A stretch of 64,000 bases of DNA from Zasmidium citrigriseum (GCA_002786025.1 NHNW01000058.1:331979-395978); one strand, 5' to 3'. Shown: positions 10,889 through 22,526, counted from the first letter of the stretch. Program-made: numbers and translations. The notes: a model not told the origin generated them from the sequence alone.

Positions 10889-12261
10889 ATGGATGTTAAA
10901 GAGGAAGATCCAGTTCCAGGTGAACTCATCGAAAAGTGGTACGCTAGCGCCACAGATTCGATTAAATTTCAGAGTCTAATGGACTCCTGCAAAGGGCCAC
11001 ATACAACGATCCGTCTCACGTCTCCGCTTTTCGAGAGACCTGTGGAGAGGCAAATATGAGCACCGTTCAAGTTGCTCTCCGCCCATTCTTCGCCTCTTGG
11101 ACAACTACCCTGATGGGCTCTGATATTGAAAGGCTAAGGTCTATGTCCCAAGACCCCTATCTCTGCAGCCTCGTGGAAACAATCGTGCTCAAAGACGACA
11201 GCGAAAAGCTCGATCCTTGGGCGGCACCAGAGCTTCCTTCCACAGACTCAACATACAACATCTGGCCTCGGAATGAAGCAGGCGTTGTGGAGGTCGACAA
11301 GATTGGGTTAGCGGACTTGAGAAATATACTACGAAAAAGGTCTTTAAGACCCAGGACAATCGTAATTCGGGAATACCGAATAGCCGACGACAACTTTCGA
11401 GTGTGCCCGGAGATGGCTTGCGCTCGGGAGTTATTCAGACATCAGCCAGGGGAAGGAGTCGGACCACTGGCTGCGCTCGCCAAAGAACTGATACATGGAA
11501 ATGACTTCGCCATAACGTCTATTGCATTTCAGTCCATGCAATCAAATCTTGCCGACGATTCGGTGTTACACTCGGCGAGATTCCAAGACGGACCTGAAGT
11601 TCATGTTCTCGGCAATCCCACGATCTATGAAGCGACCATTGAAGTTTCATCAGAAGCACAGGACGGCACGTCCGAATCATCGGCGCTCCGCTCAGCTGAT
11701 TTGATCATTGGGGGCGAATTGGCATCGTACTGGCTCGAGCAAATCTTTTACAAAGCGCCAGCGCTGAAGGTTCTAAAGCTGTCTATGAAGACGCTAGGGA
11801 CTTGGATACTTGAGCCTTCTAGAGTCGTCCCACGTCTGACTAGTTTCACACTGAAGGGTTGCATCATTGGCGCAGAGCAAATCTTTGCCATGTTGGCGTC
11901 TTCCAAGACCAGCTTGACATACATTTGCTTCGGCGGCATCACACTCGAGAGAGGAGCAAAGTGGGCAGAAGTCTTATCTCTGCTTGCGGACGAGTATCAC
12001 AGCCTTGGAGGGTTCAGCCTCCGACTTCTACGAGAAGAGAATCCAGGGGCTCTTGCTGTGGACTTCCGCAAGATCAAAAATGACACCCTCCCCGAGGGTC
12101 TGGAATTGAAGGAGATTGGCCCGGTGCACAACAAGAGAATCACGTCGCTCACTTACGAAGGATCTGGTGCAAGCAGAGTCTTGCAGCGTTTAGCTGAGTG
12201 TGTGCAAGCGGACATACCCAACGGGGAGGATGTCGATACGAGGTTACGTACTTATGACTAG
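10889..12261 (+). CDS. Hypothetical leucine-rich protein, F-box-superfamily-like body without an F-box
   Basis: Exon 1 is 10889-10919 and exon 2 is 10973-12261, with a 53-bp phase-1 intron (10920-10972; donor GTGAAC, acceptor TTTCAG). They total 1320 nt and 439 aa. Joining the exons adds an N-terminal segment (LQRATYNDPSHVSAFRE) ahead of the first ATG of the long frame. The body has features I associate with fungal F-box/LRR-like proteins: DPYLCSLVETIVLKDD near the start, then repeated Leu-rich strands such as ALKVLKLSM and LTSFTLKGC. No F-box is visible in the short N-terminus, so an E3-ligase adaptor role is not supported. The small 5' exon model is reasonable but less certain than the body. 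Confidence 0.65.
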
Positions 12262-12432
12262 CTTTCCCAAAGATATCAGATATCCAGATGAGAAGTCACC
12301 CACGCCGAGATCGCAAGCACCGCAAAATGAGAGCGTACGCGGCTATCGTGTGCAGGAACTTCGGAGACGAGAATGATGGAGCCGGAACTCATCTCGCTCA
12401 TCCTCTTTTCTGGTGAGTCTCAACACAGCTCT

Positions 12433-13917
12433 CTAGCCGATCCAAAGCATTGCGAGAAAACTCAGTGGCAGCAGGGCATCCCAATGCAAATGAGGGAATG
12501 CGTCTCGGAACTCAGTCTCTATGCGTGTACACTCCTTCAGAGCGTGATTGTTACCACTTTGCTGGTACCACCTGGTCGCAAAGTAAATTGGTGCCCGAAC
12601 GGCCAGCGCTTTCCCAACTTCACCGCTGGTCGTCGCTGCCAGGTATGGAATGTATTCGAGTAGGTCATTGCCACAGCGGTCTCCTTTTTGCAAAGTAATC
12701 CCACCTCTGTTGGTCAATCTCCATTCTGCTTCGTATATGAGTAGAAGCAGACATCTTTGAAACGCTAGCCCAAGGAAGACAAAATGTGGTTTGTCAGGCA
12801 CCGGCTCTGTCTCCGTCATGGTGCATGGCCCAAGGTGGTTTTGACGGAAGACCTCGCTCCACTCTATCAATCTCAGCTCGAGTTGTCGCAAACACTCGAT
12901 GGTCGAGTGTTGCCTGATCGAGCTATTTGCGCTTGTACTGCTGGCATCAAGACAATCTGTGATCTCCAGTGATTTCGCCACATCAAGAGCCAGTCTTGTC
13001 AACTCTTCCATGCTGCCCAGATCTACCGGTGTCGATTGTGACGCTAAACAGTACTCAGGCACCAAAGCGATCGACCTTGTGAGCAGCGCATATATGGTTG
13101 CAATATGACGGAACTGCTTAAACATAAAAGCTGTGAACACTGGATTCATCCTCTTAAAGCCAGAAATTCTGACGATGGCATTAATTCCGGCGATGTGAGC
13201 GGCCCAGCCCTCAAACCCGGAAGAGATAGTGGAGTATATCTCGCAATTGAGTAGGTCTTGAGCAGAGGCAAACATGCTCTCAAACGTACGACTGCCACCA
13301 GGACCTTTCTGCACATCGTATCGAACCATACGTAACGCACGAAGGTATAGGCGCTGACCTTGGGTAGATATTCGCTGGTCTCGGAGGGCGCCCCCAAAGT
13401 GTAGAAGGGCCAGAGCATTGTTCCCAGTCTCGAAAGTCGGTGACGTTGGATTTGCCCAGTGGCTCATGATACTTGCAAGGCTTTTGCTGTCTCTGGCTGG
13501 GGCAAAATAACCATCGATGAAGTTGTCAGTTAGAGCATCAATGTAGAGGCGCATTTGCTGCACCATGTGTGCGATACAGCTGGGCGACAAGCGGTCTTCC
13601 GGGGAGACTTCTCGTTCCTGAGCTGAATCAGATTGTGCCGGGGAGAGATTTGAGAACTGGGTTGAATCCGCACTGGGAGCGTCATGGTGTAGGACGTTCG
13701 AGGCGACCTTGGATGCTCGCCGAGCTTGCTTTCGATGATTCTTCCATGCGGCATTGGGCGAGAGCGCAGATTGAACCAGGGACTCGAGTTTGTGGCGCTG
13801 GTCTCGTCGAAACACCTTCATTGCCTGGGATCGCACCAGCTTCCTGTCCGCCTTGCCGTTGACCATTCTGGTATCGCCAGCCGAGAGGTCGGGCGTGACA
13901 TGGATGAACAGCGACAT
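12433..13917 (-). CDS. Fungal transcription-factor-like protein lacking a zinc cluster
   Basis: A single exon of 494 aa from ATG 13917. The frame stays open upstream to 14160, but MSLFIHVTPDLSAGD is the natural start: such proteins begin with a short hydrophobic strand, then a basic VRSQAMKVFRRDQR helix. The middle and C-terminal parts are helical and resemble the fungal-specific regulatory region seen without a Zn2Cys6 cluster (HFGGALRDQR, AGINAIVRISG, ECLRQLELRLIEW). No DNA-binding motif is visible, so it may act as a cofactor or have lost DNA binding. It converges with the hypothetical gene ending at 12261, 171 bp away. Confidence 0.7.
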   Translation of the reverse strand: MSLFIHVTPDLSAGDTRMVNGKADRKLVRSQAMKVFRRDQRHKLESLVQSALSPNAAWKNHRKQARRASKVASNVLHHDAPSADSTQFSNLSPAQSDSAQEREVSPEDRLSPSCIAHMVQQMRLYIDALTDNFIDGYFAPARDSKSLASIMSHWANPTSPTFETGNNALALLHFGGALRDQRISTQGQRLYLRALRMVRYDVQKGPGGSRTFESMFASAQDLLNCEIYSTISSGFEGWAAHIAGINAIVRISGFKRMNPVFTAFMFKQFRHIATIYALLTRSIALVPEYCLASQSTPVDLGSMEELTRLALDVAKSLEITDCLDASSTSANSSIRQHSTIECLRQLELRLIEWSEVFRQNHLGPCTMTETEPVPDKPHFVFLGLAFQRCLLLLIYEAEWRLTNRGGITLQKGDRCGNDLLEYIPYLAATTSGEVGKALAVRAPIYFATRWYQQSGNNHALKECTRIETEFRDAFPHLHWDALLPLSFLAMLWIG

Positions 13918-14565
13918 GACGGACGGGCAAAGGCTTGATGCGGATCGAGAAGGGGAAAATGAAGGATTTGAAAAGTGATAGCGAAGGTGCGGTCGAGGAG
14001 TGGCAAGGAGGAGAGGTTCGCTCAGCTCGTCTAAACTTGCCCTTTGAGCAAGACCCAAGAAGCGTATAGCGCAGAGCCTCGAGTGGACGGAGTATGGTAC
14101 TTGCAAATTTGAGAGTCTCATGAAGAGTAAGTATGCGGACCCGCGGAAATGCATGCCCACACCTTAGTCTTTGTAGACTGTGCACTTTCAAGGACTGCGC
14201 CTGAGCTGGGAGGTATTGGAACGCCGATGGCGTCTGGCCGATGGCGTCTGGCCTCTGAGAGCGGCCGGGGAAAGAAGAAGTCCAGCTCCAGGGTAGAGGG
14301 TCTGCGACAAGCAGCTCGGTTGTTCCAGAGACGTGGTTGTCATAAGTAGGGTGGGACTTGAAGAAGTGAGGTCGAGGTCGAGGTGGCCCGAGCTCAGTGG
14401 GCGCGTCATTTTCGTGCAGCGACTCCGCGTCTTCACATGCATGTTCCTCCATCATGGTCTTCTTCATCTAACCTGCGTGGAACATCTTTTCCAGTATCAT
14501 CCAGCGTCCAATTGAGTGATAGACATGTTGAGAGATACTCACTTGATCTTTATATCGATCTTTAT

Positions 14566-16509
14566 CTATCCACTCACAATCTTACCAATCAGCTGCAGCA
14601 TGGCAGTCACCTTCTCCTCTTCAAGCCGCCTTCCAATCACTGCAAGTCCGACTGGAGCGTTCTTGTGGTTCTCGGGGCCCTTGTCTGTTTGCTGTCAGTT
14701 GAGCCGGCAATCAGCACCTAATGATCACTCACAGAAGTCCCTCACCATCTGATCTCTTGGAGACAGCGGCTGGAAATCCGGCGATTTGACATCCTTGTCG
14801 AGGTCGACTCTAGTCACCGGGAACGAACCAGTGGTGAGATCGAGCAGCGGCGAGAGCGTGCCATAGTGTGACGGATACGATGAATCATGGTTCACCGCGG
14901 GGAACGGCAGACTTGGCATGATCAACCCATCAATCGGCCGACCTGTACCAGTAAGGTTCTGGCTGTCTTCCCATCGCTCTGACCACTTCTGTGCCAACAA
15001 TGTTCGCTGATACTGAACCTTCCACGTCTCCGACACAGACGGCCTAGGCGCATTCGCACTATGCCCGAGCCATTCTTCGAGGTCCGGGTGCAGTGGCTCT
15101 CCAGACAGATCGGTGTCTCTTTGGAATTCTTCGCCTCCGTCAGCCATCCACATCTTGGTGATCAGTTCCCTCGATTCTTGCATCTCATGCGGTATATACT
15201 CGATGACTCGGTGGCCAGCCTCAATCAGCTTTCGCTTCACAATCTCAATGGCTCGCACCAGTGGAGGAGTGGCCGACACAAAGCCATCGTGCGCTGCTAT
15301 ACCGAAACACAACTGCTCTGGGAGGTTCTCCTCCTCTTCGCGCCAGGGAATCGGAAGACACGACGGATCCTGACGCCATGGCTTTTGCGCAAGAATACTG
15401 GTAATGAAGAGCTTGATGTCGTCTGGCGATCTGCACATGGGCCCGGCACTGGATTTGACAGCCTCTTGGCCCACAAATGTGTTCTCGACATTCTGGTACG
15501 AAACTCTCCCCTGAGAAGGCCGAAGACCGAACAAACCAGTAAAAGAACATGGATGTCGAATGGAGCCACCTAGCTGCGTCAGCATCTCTTTTTCGCGACA
15601 CGATCGATTCGAACGTAACATACCGATATCAGTTCCAACGCCAAGGAAACTGCCTCCTATCGAGATCAACGCAGATTCGCCACCTGAGGATCCACCCGGC
15701 GTCAGTGTCCTGTTGTACGGATTCAAAGATCGACCGAAGACGTTGTTGACGGTCTCTCCCATCATGAGCGTTGCTGGAACATTGGTCTTGACGTATAGCA
15801 CGGCTCCAGCGTTTTCCAGAATCTTGACCAGAGTTGATGGGCTGGTGGCAGGCTTTCCGATCCTCGAGACATATCCTAGCGTCGATTCGAGGCCGGGGAT
15901 ATTGAACTGGTCTTTCAAGCTGCTTTGCCTTTAGCATGGAACCAGATGTTCTCCTTGGAGGACTTACCTGATTGGGAGGCCATGCAATGGACCCGTCGGC
16001 TTCCCGTCTTCCTTCAGCCTCCTGTCCAGCTCTTTTGCTCTGGCTATCGCTGCATCAAAGCATACCTCCGTCAAGCAATTGACAAGTTGCTGTGCCACCG
16101 CTGCCCGCTTGCATACAGCTCGGGTAACCTCTTCAGATGTCCATATCCCAGACGCTATCTTGGCCACGACGTCTGAAGCATTTGTGCTGGTCAACTCGAG
16201 CTCCCTCGAGGTGAAGAACCCCGATGATTCTGGGAAGTTGGAGACGTCTTCAACAGCGTCCTTCGGGAGTAGCGACGAGGGAAGTCGCCATTCAGCCGGA
16301 ATCTTGCTGTCACGTTCCTCTCGCTTGCGTGCAGCAATGGCCTGCCAAGGCTCTTTGTCGGCCACTGATCCCATTGGAAAAAGAGTGTTGACCACGTTTC
16401 CAAAGTCGAAGGGCTTTTGGAGTTTTATCTTCAGTCGATGACTCAGCTTTGAGTCACATGCAGATAAGTCGCCAACGTGTTCAGGTCCACCAACGCAGCC
16501 GACGTTCAT
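14566..16509 (-). CDS. Amidase (amidase-signature family, acetamidase-like)
   Basis: Four exons: 15968-16509, 15624-15919, 14733-15569 and 14566-14684; introns of 48, 54 and 48 bp. They total 1794 nt and 597 aa. The upstream frame reaches a GTG at 16524 preceded by a stop, so ATG 16509 is the start. Amidase-signature residues are all present: the catalytic Lys in LPISLKDQF (about K183), the Gly-rich GGSSGGE loop (cis-Ser about S258), and the nucleophile in DIGGSIR (about S282), whose codons are split by intron 2. The last exon supplies the usual NHKNAPVGLAVIGRR end. It should hydrolyse an amide to carboxylate and ammonia; the substrate cannot be read. It is divergently arranged with the 2OG oxygenase. 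Confidence 0.88.
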
Positions 16510-16701
16510 AACCGGGTCGGCCACATCAATATCAAACGGTGGCCTATCTGAGAGCTACAGCAAGCAAGCATGCAGCTTCCGAACGCGTGCGCCGTCGGCG
16601 AGCTTATCACAGCTACGACCAGCTAAGTAGTTTGACATTCACTCTGAACTTCATTGCGATACCAAAGTAGACGTTACTAAGTTGAACAGCATCTATTAAA
16701 A
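16510..16701. promoter_or_regulatory. Shared divergent intergenic region, amidase / 2OG oxygenase
   Basis: Only 192 bp separate the two start codons, so both promoters must lie here and may be co-regulated. The region holds AGCTTATCA and its near neighbours (GATA-type core TTATC on the plus strand), which would fit nitrogen regulation of an amidase. That reading is inference from one short motif. Confidence 0.4.
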
Positions 16702-17755
16702 ATGGCATTCCCAGTGATCGACATCTCGGCCATCAACGAGCCGGAGGCACAACTATCGATCGCTAAGGAGATCACGGAGGCTGCTCGAACCTGGGGTTTC
16801 CTGCTCCTCAAGAACCATCCCATTCCCTCAGACGACATCGGTTCAATGTTCGCACTGGGCCGCGATTTCTTCATCAACGTCTCCGAGGACGAGAAGGCGC
16901 CATATCCCATCAATGACAAATACGTGGTAGGGCATCATTCCGGATTTGAGAACGCTGGCAGAGCTAACGAACATCGCTTTCCAGGGCTACAACGCTCCAC
17001 TCAGCGACAAGAAGAAAGACGACAAGGCTTCCATCTGGCTATCCGGCAAACCAGGTTTCCTAGCCGGCGAAGGTCGCAAAGCCTTACCACCATACTGGCA
17101 CGACAAGATCGACGCCATTGAAGAATTCAAGCACGCCTGCTACGACCTCGTCAGCAAATTGTTAGTCTGCTTCGCCTTGGCCATGGATCTGGATGATCGC
17201 AACTACTTCGCCAAAGCCCACGCCGAGGACGCTGGCAATGGAAACCAATTTCGAATGTTATGCTATCCTTCTCGAGGCAACGAGCCGCTGCAGACTACAA
17301 CTCGCATGTCGCCGCACTCAGACTCTGGATCTGTAACTTTGCTGTTCCAGAACTGTGCTGGGTTGGAAGTTGAGTCGCCTTCGGGTGAATGGGTCCCAGC
17401 GCCTTATCTCGAGAACCATATTCTCGTGAATCTGGGCGATGCACTGGCTTTCTGGTCTGGTGGGCAGCTGAAGGCGACAAAGCATCGAGTTACGTTTGGA
17501 AGCGTTCCTCACGATGTCGAACGCATGTCGATGGCGTATTTCGGGGCTGCCGCTCCTGAGACTATCCTTGAACCGCTCAAAGCGGATGGGAAGAAGGCGT
17601 TCGAGAAGTATGAAGCTAATGGGCTTACGATCCCGCCTGGTATCACTGTGGGCGACTACTCGAAGATGATAATGGCCGGTATATACGGTGCTGGCATTCA
17701 TGAGAAGCGGGAGGATGTTAGTGGAGCATCGTCAGTCGTACAGGTTGGTGCTTGA
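16702..17755 (+). CDS. 2-oxoglutarate/Fe(II)-dependent dioxygenase (isopenicillin-N-synthase-like)
   Basis: Exon 1 is 16702-16926 and exon 2 is 16985-17755, with a 58-bp phase-0 intron (GCTAAC branch, TTCCAG acceptor). The product is 331 aa, typical of the family. The N-terminal DIOX_N part starts VIDISAINE and has WGFLLLKNHP. The C-terminal jelly roll supplies the iron triad His186-x-Asp188 (PHSDSG) and distal His242 (TKHRV), with the 2OG-binding Arg255-x-Ser257 (RMS). It should couple oxidation of a small substrate to 2OG decarboxylation. Neighbours are an amidase (divergent) and an RraA-like protein (same strand, 350 bp on), suggesting a small catabolic set. The substrate is unknown. Confidence 0.88.
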
Positions 17756-18105
17756 TGTGTTACACATTCAATCCATGGTCTCGGCGTTTGTCCGTAGCGC
17801 ATCTATTCCTTTCGTAACGGCATCGACATTGATCGGCTCAGTTCCGGTCGACACACAAAACGAGCGCAACGGTCATCCATTATATAGCCCTCGGACAGTC
17901 TCCACGGAGACTTTCCGAATGCCGAGATCGGCCGATCACGGGGTAGGTCGCTATCGAATGAACCTCACTGCTTGCTGCATTTCATCCATCAACCGCATGT
18001 ACTAGGTGTCTTTCGGTGGACAGATATATACTACATCGCGACCAGTGGCAGGTATGTATTGGTGTAACCTCTTCGAGCCACAACCAGGAAAAGATCTGGC
18101 TCACC

Positions 18106-19023
18106 ATGAACGGCAGCAACGACGTTGATATGAGCGCTTCGAAAGCAATCGTCAAGGCACTTGAAGCCTACACAAGGTACGAATACGTTCCACAACAACT
18201 CAATGCATTTTGTTTATGATTCATAGCTGCGATGTTGCCGACGCCCTGATCAAACTAAAAGTCCCTCACGGCGGCTTCCTCCCAGGCCTCACCATGTGGT
18301 CCCCCAAACGACAAGAAGGCACAACGAAAATCATCGGTCCAGCATACACCGTGCGATACGTACGGAAGAACTACGAGAACGAACCCAAGCCTGCTTCTCA
18401 CTACGTACGTCTTGATGCTCGAAGTCTACGGCCATGATACTGACACTTCCAGATCGATTCGGTCCCAGCCGGCGCGGTCATTTTCGTCTCAGCGCCTCCA
18501 AAGATGATCAACGCTTGCTATGGCGGTTTGATGAGCACGCGAGCGCAGTATTTGGGTGCGGCGGGGACTATCATTGATGGAAGGTTGAGGGATTTGCAGG
18601 AGCATCGGGATCTCGAGTTTCCTGTGAGGCTTCCTACTCAGATTTAGAGCTTCGATGACCGACTTTGCATCCAGGTATTCGCCAAAGACGTAGGAACCAC
18701 AGCGCCCGCGGAGGTTGCTCGTGTCAGTGAAGTAAGTCAATCTCATCGAAGCCATGAAATGGTTCTGACACGTCTAGGTAAACGGCCCGGTGCGATTCAA
18801 CAGCGAAGACCAAGACTCCTACATCCATCCCGGAGATATCCTCATTGCCGACCTCAATGGAGTCGTCTGCCTTCCGAAGGGACTGGCTGAGCAGGCAATT
18901 GACCTCATTGCTTCGCAAGTCGAGGCTGATGAGAAGACTGCTGCTGAGATTAAGCAGGGAGCTCTGGTCGATGAGACGATGAAGAAGTACCGGAAGAATG
19001 TGAAGCAGCCGAAGCTGGCGTAA
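18106..19023 (+). CDS. RraA-like / HMG-aldolase-fold protein
   Basis: Five exons: 18106-18176, 18227-18404, 18453-18623, 18675-18731 and 18778-19023; introns 50, 48, 51 and 46 bp. They total 723 nt and 240 aa. The body has the RraA-family blocks in order: CDVADAL near the N-terminus, AGTIIDGRLRD (active-site Arg and Asp loop), EFPVFAKDVG, VNGPV, and HPGDILIADLNGVV. In bacteria this fold includes 4-hydroxy-4-methyl-2-oxoglutarate aldolase and oxaloacetate decarboxylase activities. Fungal members are mostly uncharacterised. A 2-oxoacid lyase acting on a product of the neighbouring 2OG oxygenase or amidase is plausible inference. Exon density is high for the window. Confidence 0.85.
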
Positions 19024-19425
19024 CTGAATTTGAGCATTTTTGACGATAGAAGAGAATGCCACTGATGATCATAGAACGATCAAGACATCTCAGACGTACC
19101 TTTTAGCGAGGGAGCTCCGCCCTGTCAGCAGAACGTTCTGCGCTGTGGTGGCGCTTTCCACGGTTTCGGACAGCTTCATTGGATTATTCTCACGCTGTGC
19201 GACCCTACACCACGAGTCTTCTTCCATTTGCCAGACTTCTGCGCCTCTGGAGTACCTCAGCTGCGCTGGCATGGGCGAGGCGTAGCAGCTGTGGCCCTGA
19301 TGCCCATAAGAGCTGGTGCAAATCCGCGTTCACTCCTCACACAAAACACCTACTCGCTCTTCTCTTAAAGGGGCCAATCTTTGCGAACCTGGCACAAATT
19401 CTCAGCCTCGTTCTTCCTCTCTGAT

Positions 19426-20000
19426 ATGGCGTACCCACCCTCGAACGATCACTCTTCCGAGATGTTCCCTGAACTGCCGACGATGGAACCACGCGAACCT
19501 GGCCACAGTCGATACCATCAAATCGACAGGTCCCTTCAGATAATCGGCATCGTAATCGCCATTATCTTCGGGGTCTTCTCTATGATTTCCTATGCCAGCG
19601 CGAAAGAGGCAGAGAAGCAGGCCGATATAGCCAATCTCTTGGCTCTTGTCTCATTCTGCCTGGGCAGTAGAGACGTCAGTACCCAAATTGATCCCCGCTT
19701 TGGTACAGCTCAACTGAGAAACTGTCGCCCCAGACCATGAGTGTTGCAGGAGAACTTAGTGACGAACTATGTGCAAGGCACTCTGCACTCGCGGTCATTT
19801 CCCTGAAGAACACTTTCGGCGAAGGGCCGCCTATGCTGCCTCACCCTGAGGAGATCGCTGATTATCGACTGCGATTATTCTTCATAGTGTACAGCGGCCT
19901 TTGTGGTGGTTTAATGATTGTGACTATGATCATTTACTTCCGCTATCCGCAACAGTGGAAGAGAATGTTCCGTGTGTTTGACTTTAAGAAAAATTCTTGA
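19426..20000 (+). CDS. Small two-helix membrane protein, hypothetical
   Basis: Exon 1 is 19426-19674 and exon 2 is 19734-20000, with a 59-bp phase-0 intron (donor GTCAGT, acceptor CCCCAG). The product is 171 aa. A polar, Pro-rich N-terminus is followed by a membrane helix (SLQIIGIVIAIIFGVFSMI), a charged AKEAEKQADIAN segment, a short middle domain and a second helix (YSGLCGGLMIVTMIIYF). It ends in a basic cytosolic-type tail. This looks like the generic fungal small transmembrane class seen scattered in genomes. I do not recognise a function. The first ATG of the open frame is at 19426. Confidence 0.6.
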
Positions 20001-20236
20001 GAATGCAGATGGAGGGCTTTCCAATGACTTGGGATCGACGCATGTGTAGCTGGCATACCTTTTTGTCCCGTTCTCAATTCTATGTCGTTGATGCCGTAGA
20101 ATAATCTGTCTATTTCCAGCTCGGTACAGTTCTTTCCTCCTGCTGGCGGTGGTATCGTCAGTCCAATCTTTCCTCCTTGAAGAGCCCGAGATATCTACAG
20201 CCATTAAACATTAATGCAACCCCCAGACTTCTTTCC

Positions 20237-22526
20237 TCAGATCCCCGAGTCTGTCTGTGCGTAGTACGAGTTCGTAGGGAAATACTCGTCCCAAGCCGCA
20301 CACTGACTTTCGTAGTCAGACGGCAGAGGATCAATATCGAGCATGTTCGCCCGGTTCTCAATGAACTGAACAGCGAAGCCCTCATCGGCGTGCCACGCCT
20401 AGTATCAAGTCAGCAAAATACAACATCACATGTCAAAAAAGGAGTATTGACTCACAATATGACAATGCATCAACCAAGCCCCGGGATTATTCGTCTGAAA
20501 CGCCAAAGCCAACCACCCATTCGTCGGCAACATAGCCACATCCCTCCTCATAGGATTCTCATAATTCAACCCTTCCGCATCAGCCTCCGTCCACGCGCTC
20601 GTGCCCCAGCCCAGAACATAAAAATCATGACCGTGGAGATGGATCGGGTGGGGGATGTTGACGGTGAAAGGACTGCCGATTCCTTCGGTTATGACCCAGT
20701 ATGTCCACTGGCCTTCGGTGGGGAGCTCGATGGCGCCGGAGCGGGACCCCATGTCTGTTACGCCGTCGCGGACGGAGGAGAGGGATGGGTTGGACCAGTC
20801 GACCCTCAGGGGCGTGCCGTTGACTTGCCAGTAGAGGGTTAGGGAGCCGTCGGCCGCGGTGGATTGGTTGATTGCTGTGTCGAGTTGTTCGAAGTTGGAT
20901 ACGATTTCGCCTTGCGGGACGTAGGAGTTCCAGTAAGGGATGAGTTGCGTCTCGTCGGTGCAGCGCATGGTGTAGGCGGTGGCTGTGCTGATGGGGGTCT
21001 CGGTCTCGTGGCCCTCGTAGGAGAAGATGGAGAGGATGTTGCCGTTTTGGAAGTTGGAACCGCAACCGGCGGCGTCTTGCGATTCGGCGCGGAACCAGTA
21101 GCTGCCTGGGGCTTGGTCGGCGGTGATGATCACGTCGTAGCGTTGGCCGATGCCGATGAAGATCCAGCTGGTGTTGTAGGGGACTATGGGGACGAAGTCG
21201 GCGGAGATGACGGTCATGGTGTGGCCGTCGAGGGAGAAGGCGAAGTGGTTGTCTACGGCGGTGTTGATGACGCGGAGACGATGTCTCATGCCTGCTCGGA
21301 GGATTGTTTGGGCGTAGGCACCACCATTAGCAGAGACCATAGTGCCGTTGATCAAGCCGTTGTCTGCTGTAGGCGCAAGAGCGTTCTGGTGCATGGCTCG
21401 GGATGAGACAACGTAGATACCGGGGTAGTACACGTCAGTGATGGGAAGTGGTCCGAGGTCCTCTTCGTAGTCTGCCGTTGCCGGACCGTAGATGACAATC
21501 GGGCCCAGGACTCCATCACCGTACTGAGCCGAAAAATGCGAGTGATACCAAGAGGTGCCATACTGAGTAGCCTGGAGAGTGTACGTCTTGCTGCCTCCTG
21601 GAGCAATAGGACATTCTGTCACTCCTGGAACACCATCCTGAACGTTGTCCTGGAACAGACGCATTCCGTGCCAGTGGATCGAAGTGCTTGACTGAATGTT
21701 AGCCATCATCCAACAATCTCATTCTTCTTCCAACTCACCCATTGTCCTCCATCTCATTATGCACCGTAATCTCAATGGTATCACCCCAGTTCGCATAAAT
21801 GGTCGGACCAGGATACTGCCCATTGATAGCGAAACCCTGCCTCTCGAATCCATCCGGCGCAAGCGTAGTATTCGTAATAGTAAGATCGTAGGTCACAACT
21901 CTGCCCGTGTTCGGCCAGTCCTCATCAAAGTCAGTATCAATCGAATAACCACCGCTCCAGCAACCCCGCGAGTTGGGTCCGTTCGTACACGTCGAGCTCG
22001 GAGCACTCGTCGACGTCGTCGAAGATGCCGTCGTGGTCGTCGAAGTCCCGGTCTGCTGCCAGGTGTTCGAGACAGTCGCGGTAGTGCTGCAATCCGTGGG
22101 CACTGTATAGCTGTGATTCGGGTCTGCTTCCCAGGTAATCGTGCCGTCTGTGCCGATGCGGATGAATTTGTAGTTGATTTGTGTTCCGGGAGTCAAAGAG
22201 ACTGTCGTGCTCCAGACCGGGTTGTCTGCCGTGTATTGGTCTGCTGAAAGAGCGACTGCGCTCGCAGTATCCCAATTGCCCAGCGCATCGATAGATCCAA
22301 CTAATTGAACACTCTCGCCCCAAAGTGTTGTAACAAGCTCGTTGAAAGTCACGGCAACATCTCCGCATTGCCGTGCTTGATGATGTGAAGTAGATCTTCT
22401 TCTGTCGAATGATATCGGTTTCGAAGGTTGAAATGGTGTTGCGACTCGTTTTCCATCATTGGAGAAAGGTGAAGCGGCAACAGGCGCAAGCAATGCCGCC
22501 CAATTAAAGATTGATTGTAACCGCAT
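20237..22526 (-). CDS. Laccase with N-terminal CBM20 starch-binding module
   Basis: Exons 21739-22526, 20456-21686 and 20237-20398; introns 52 and 57 bp. They total 2181 nt and 726 aa. The open frame upstream starts at TTG, so ATG 22526 is used; it begins a signal peptide (MRLQSIFNWAALLAPVAAS). Residues about 53-145 match CBM20: VAVTFNE, GESVQLVGS, LGNW, INYKFI, TWEADPNHSY. A Ser/Thr-rich linker follows, then a three-cupredoxin multicopper oxidase with all four copper blocks: HWHG (about H267, H269), WYHSHFS, HPIHLHGH and HCHIAWH. It ends in DSGI, the usual ascomycete laccase terminus. Secreted phenol oxidation is expected, and binding to starch-like glucan is predicted from the module. Most ascomycete laccases begin directly at the oxidase. 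Confidence 0.9.

Larger units (their letters stand above)
10470..14460 (-). repeat. Pair of related short minus-strand frames (10470-10600 and 14345-14460)
   Basis: The two minus-strand frames share the pattern ED..S...ND..T.LGPP followed by a HF motif. On the DNA a GTGAGGTCGA block and a G-rich stretch ending in CGTCATTTT also match. Neither frame extends into a recognisable gene. They may be decayed 5' ends of one small gene family, or a short dispersed repeat. The entry spans from one copy to the other; the sequence between them is unrelated. Confidence 0.35.

Noticed and set aside
13918..14160. Longer N-terminus for the transcription-factor-like protein
   Set aside because: The 81 extra residues look like translated 5' leader, and the family start is the short hydrophobic strand at 13917.
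16510..16524. GTG start for the amidase
   Set aside because: Nuclear fungal genes start at ATG, an in-frame stop lies upstream, and ATG 16509 leaves the protein complete.
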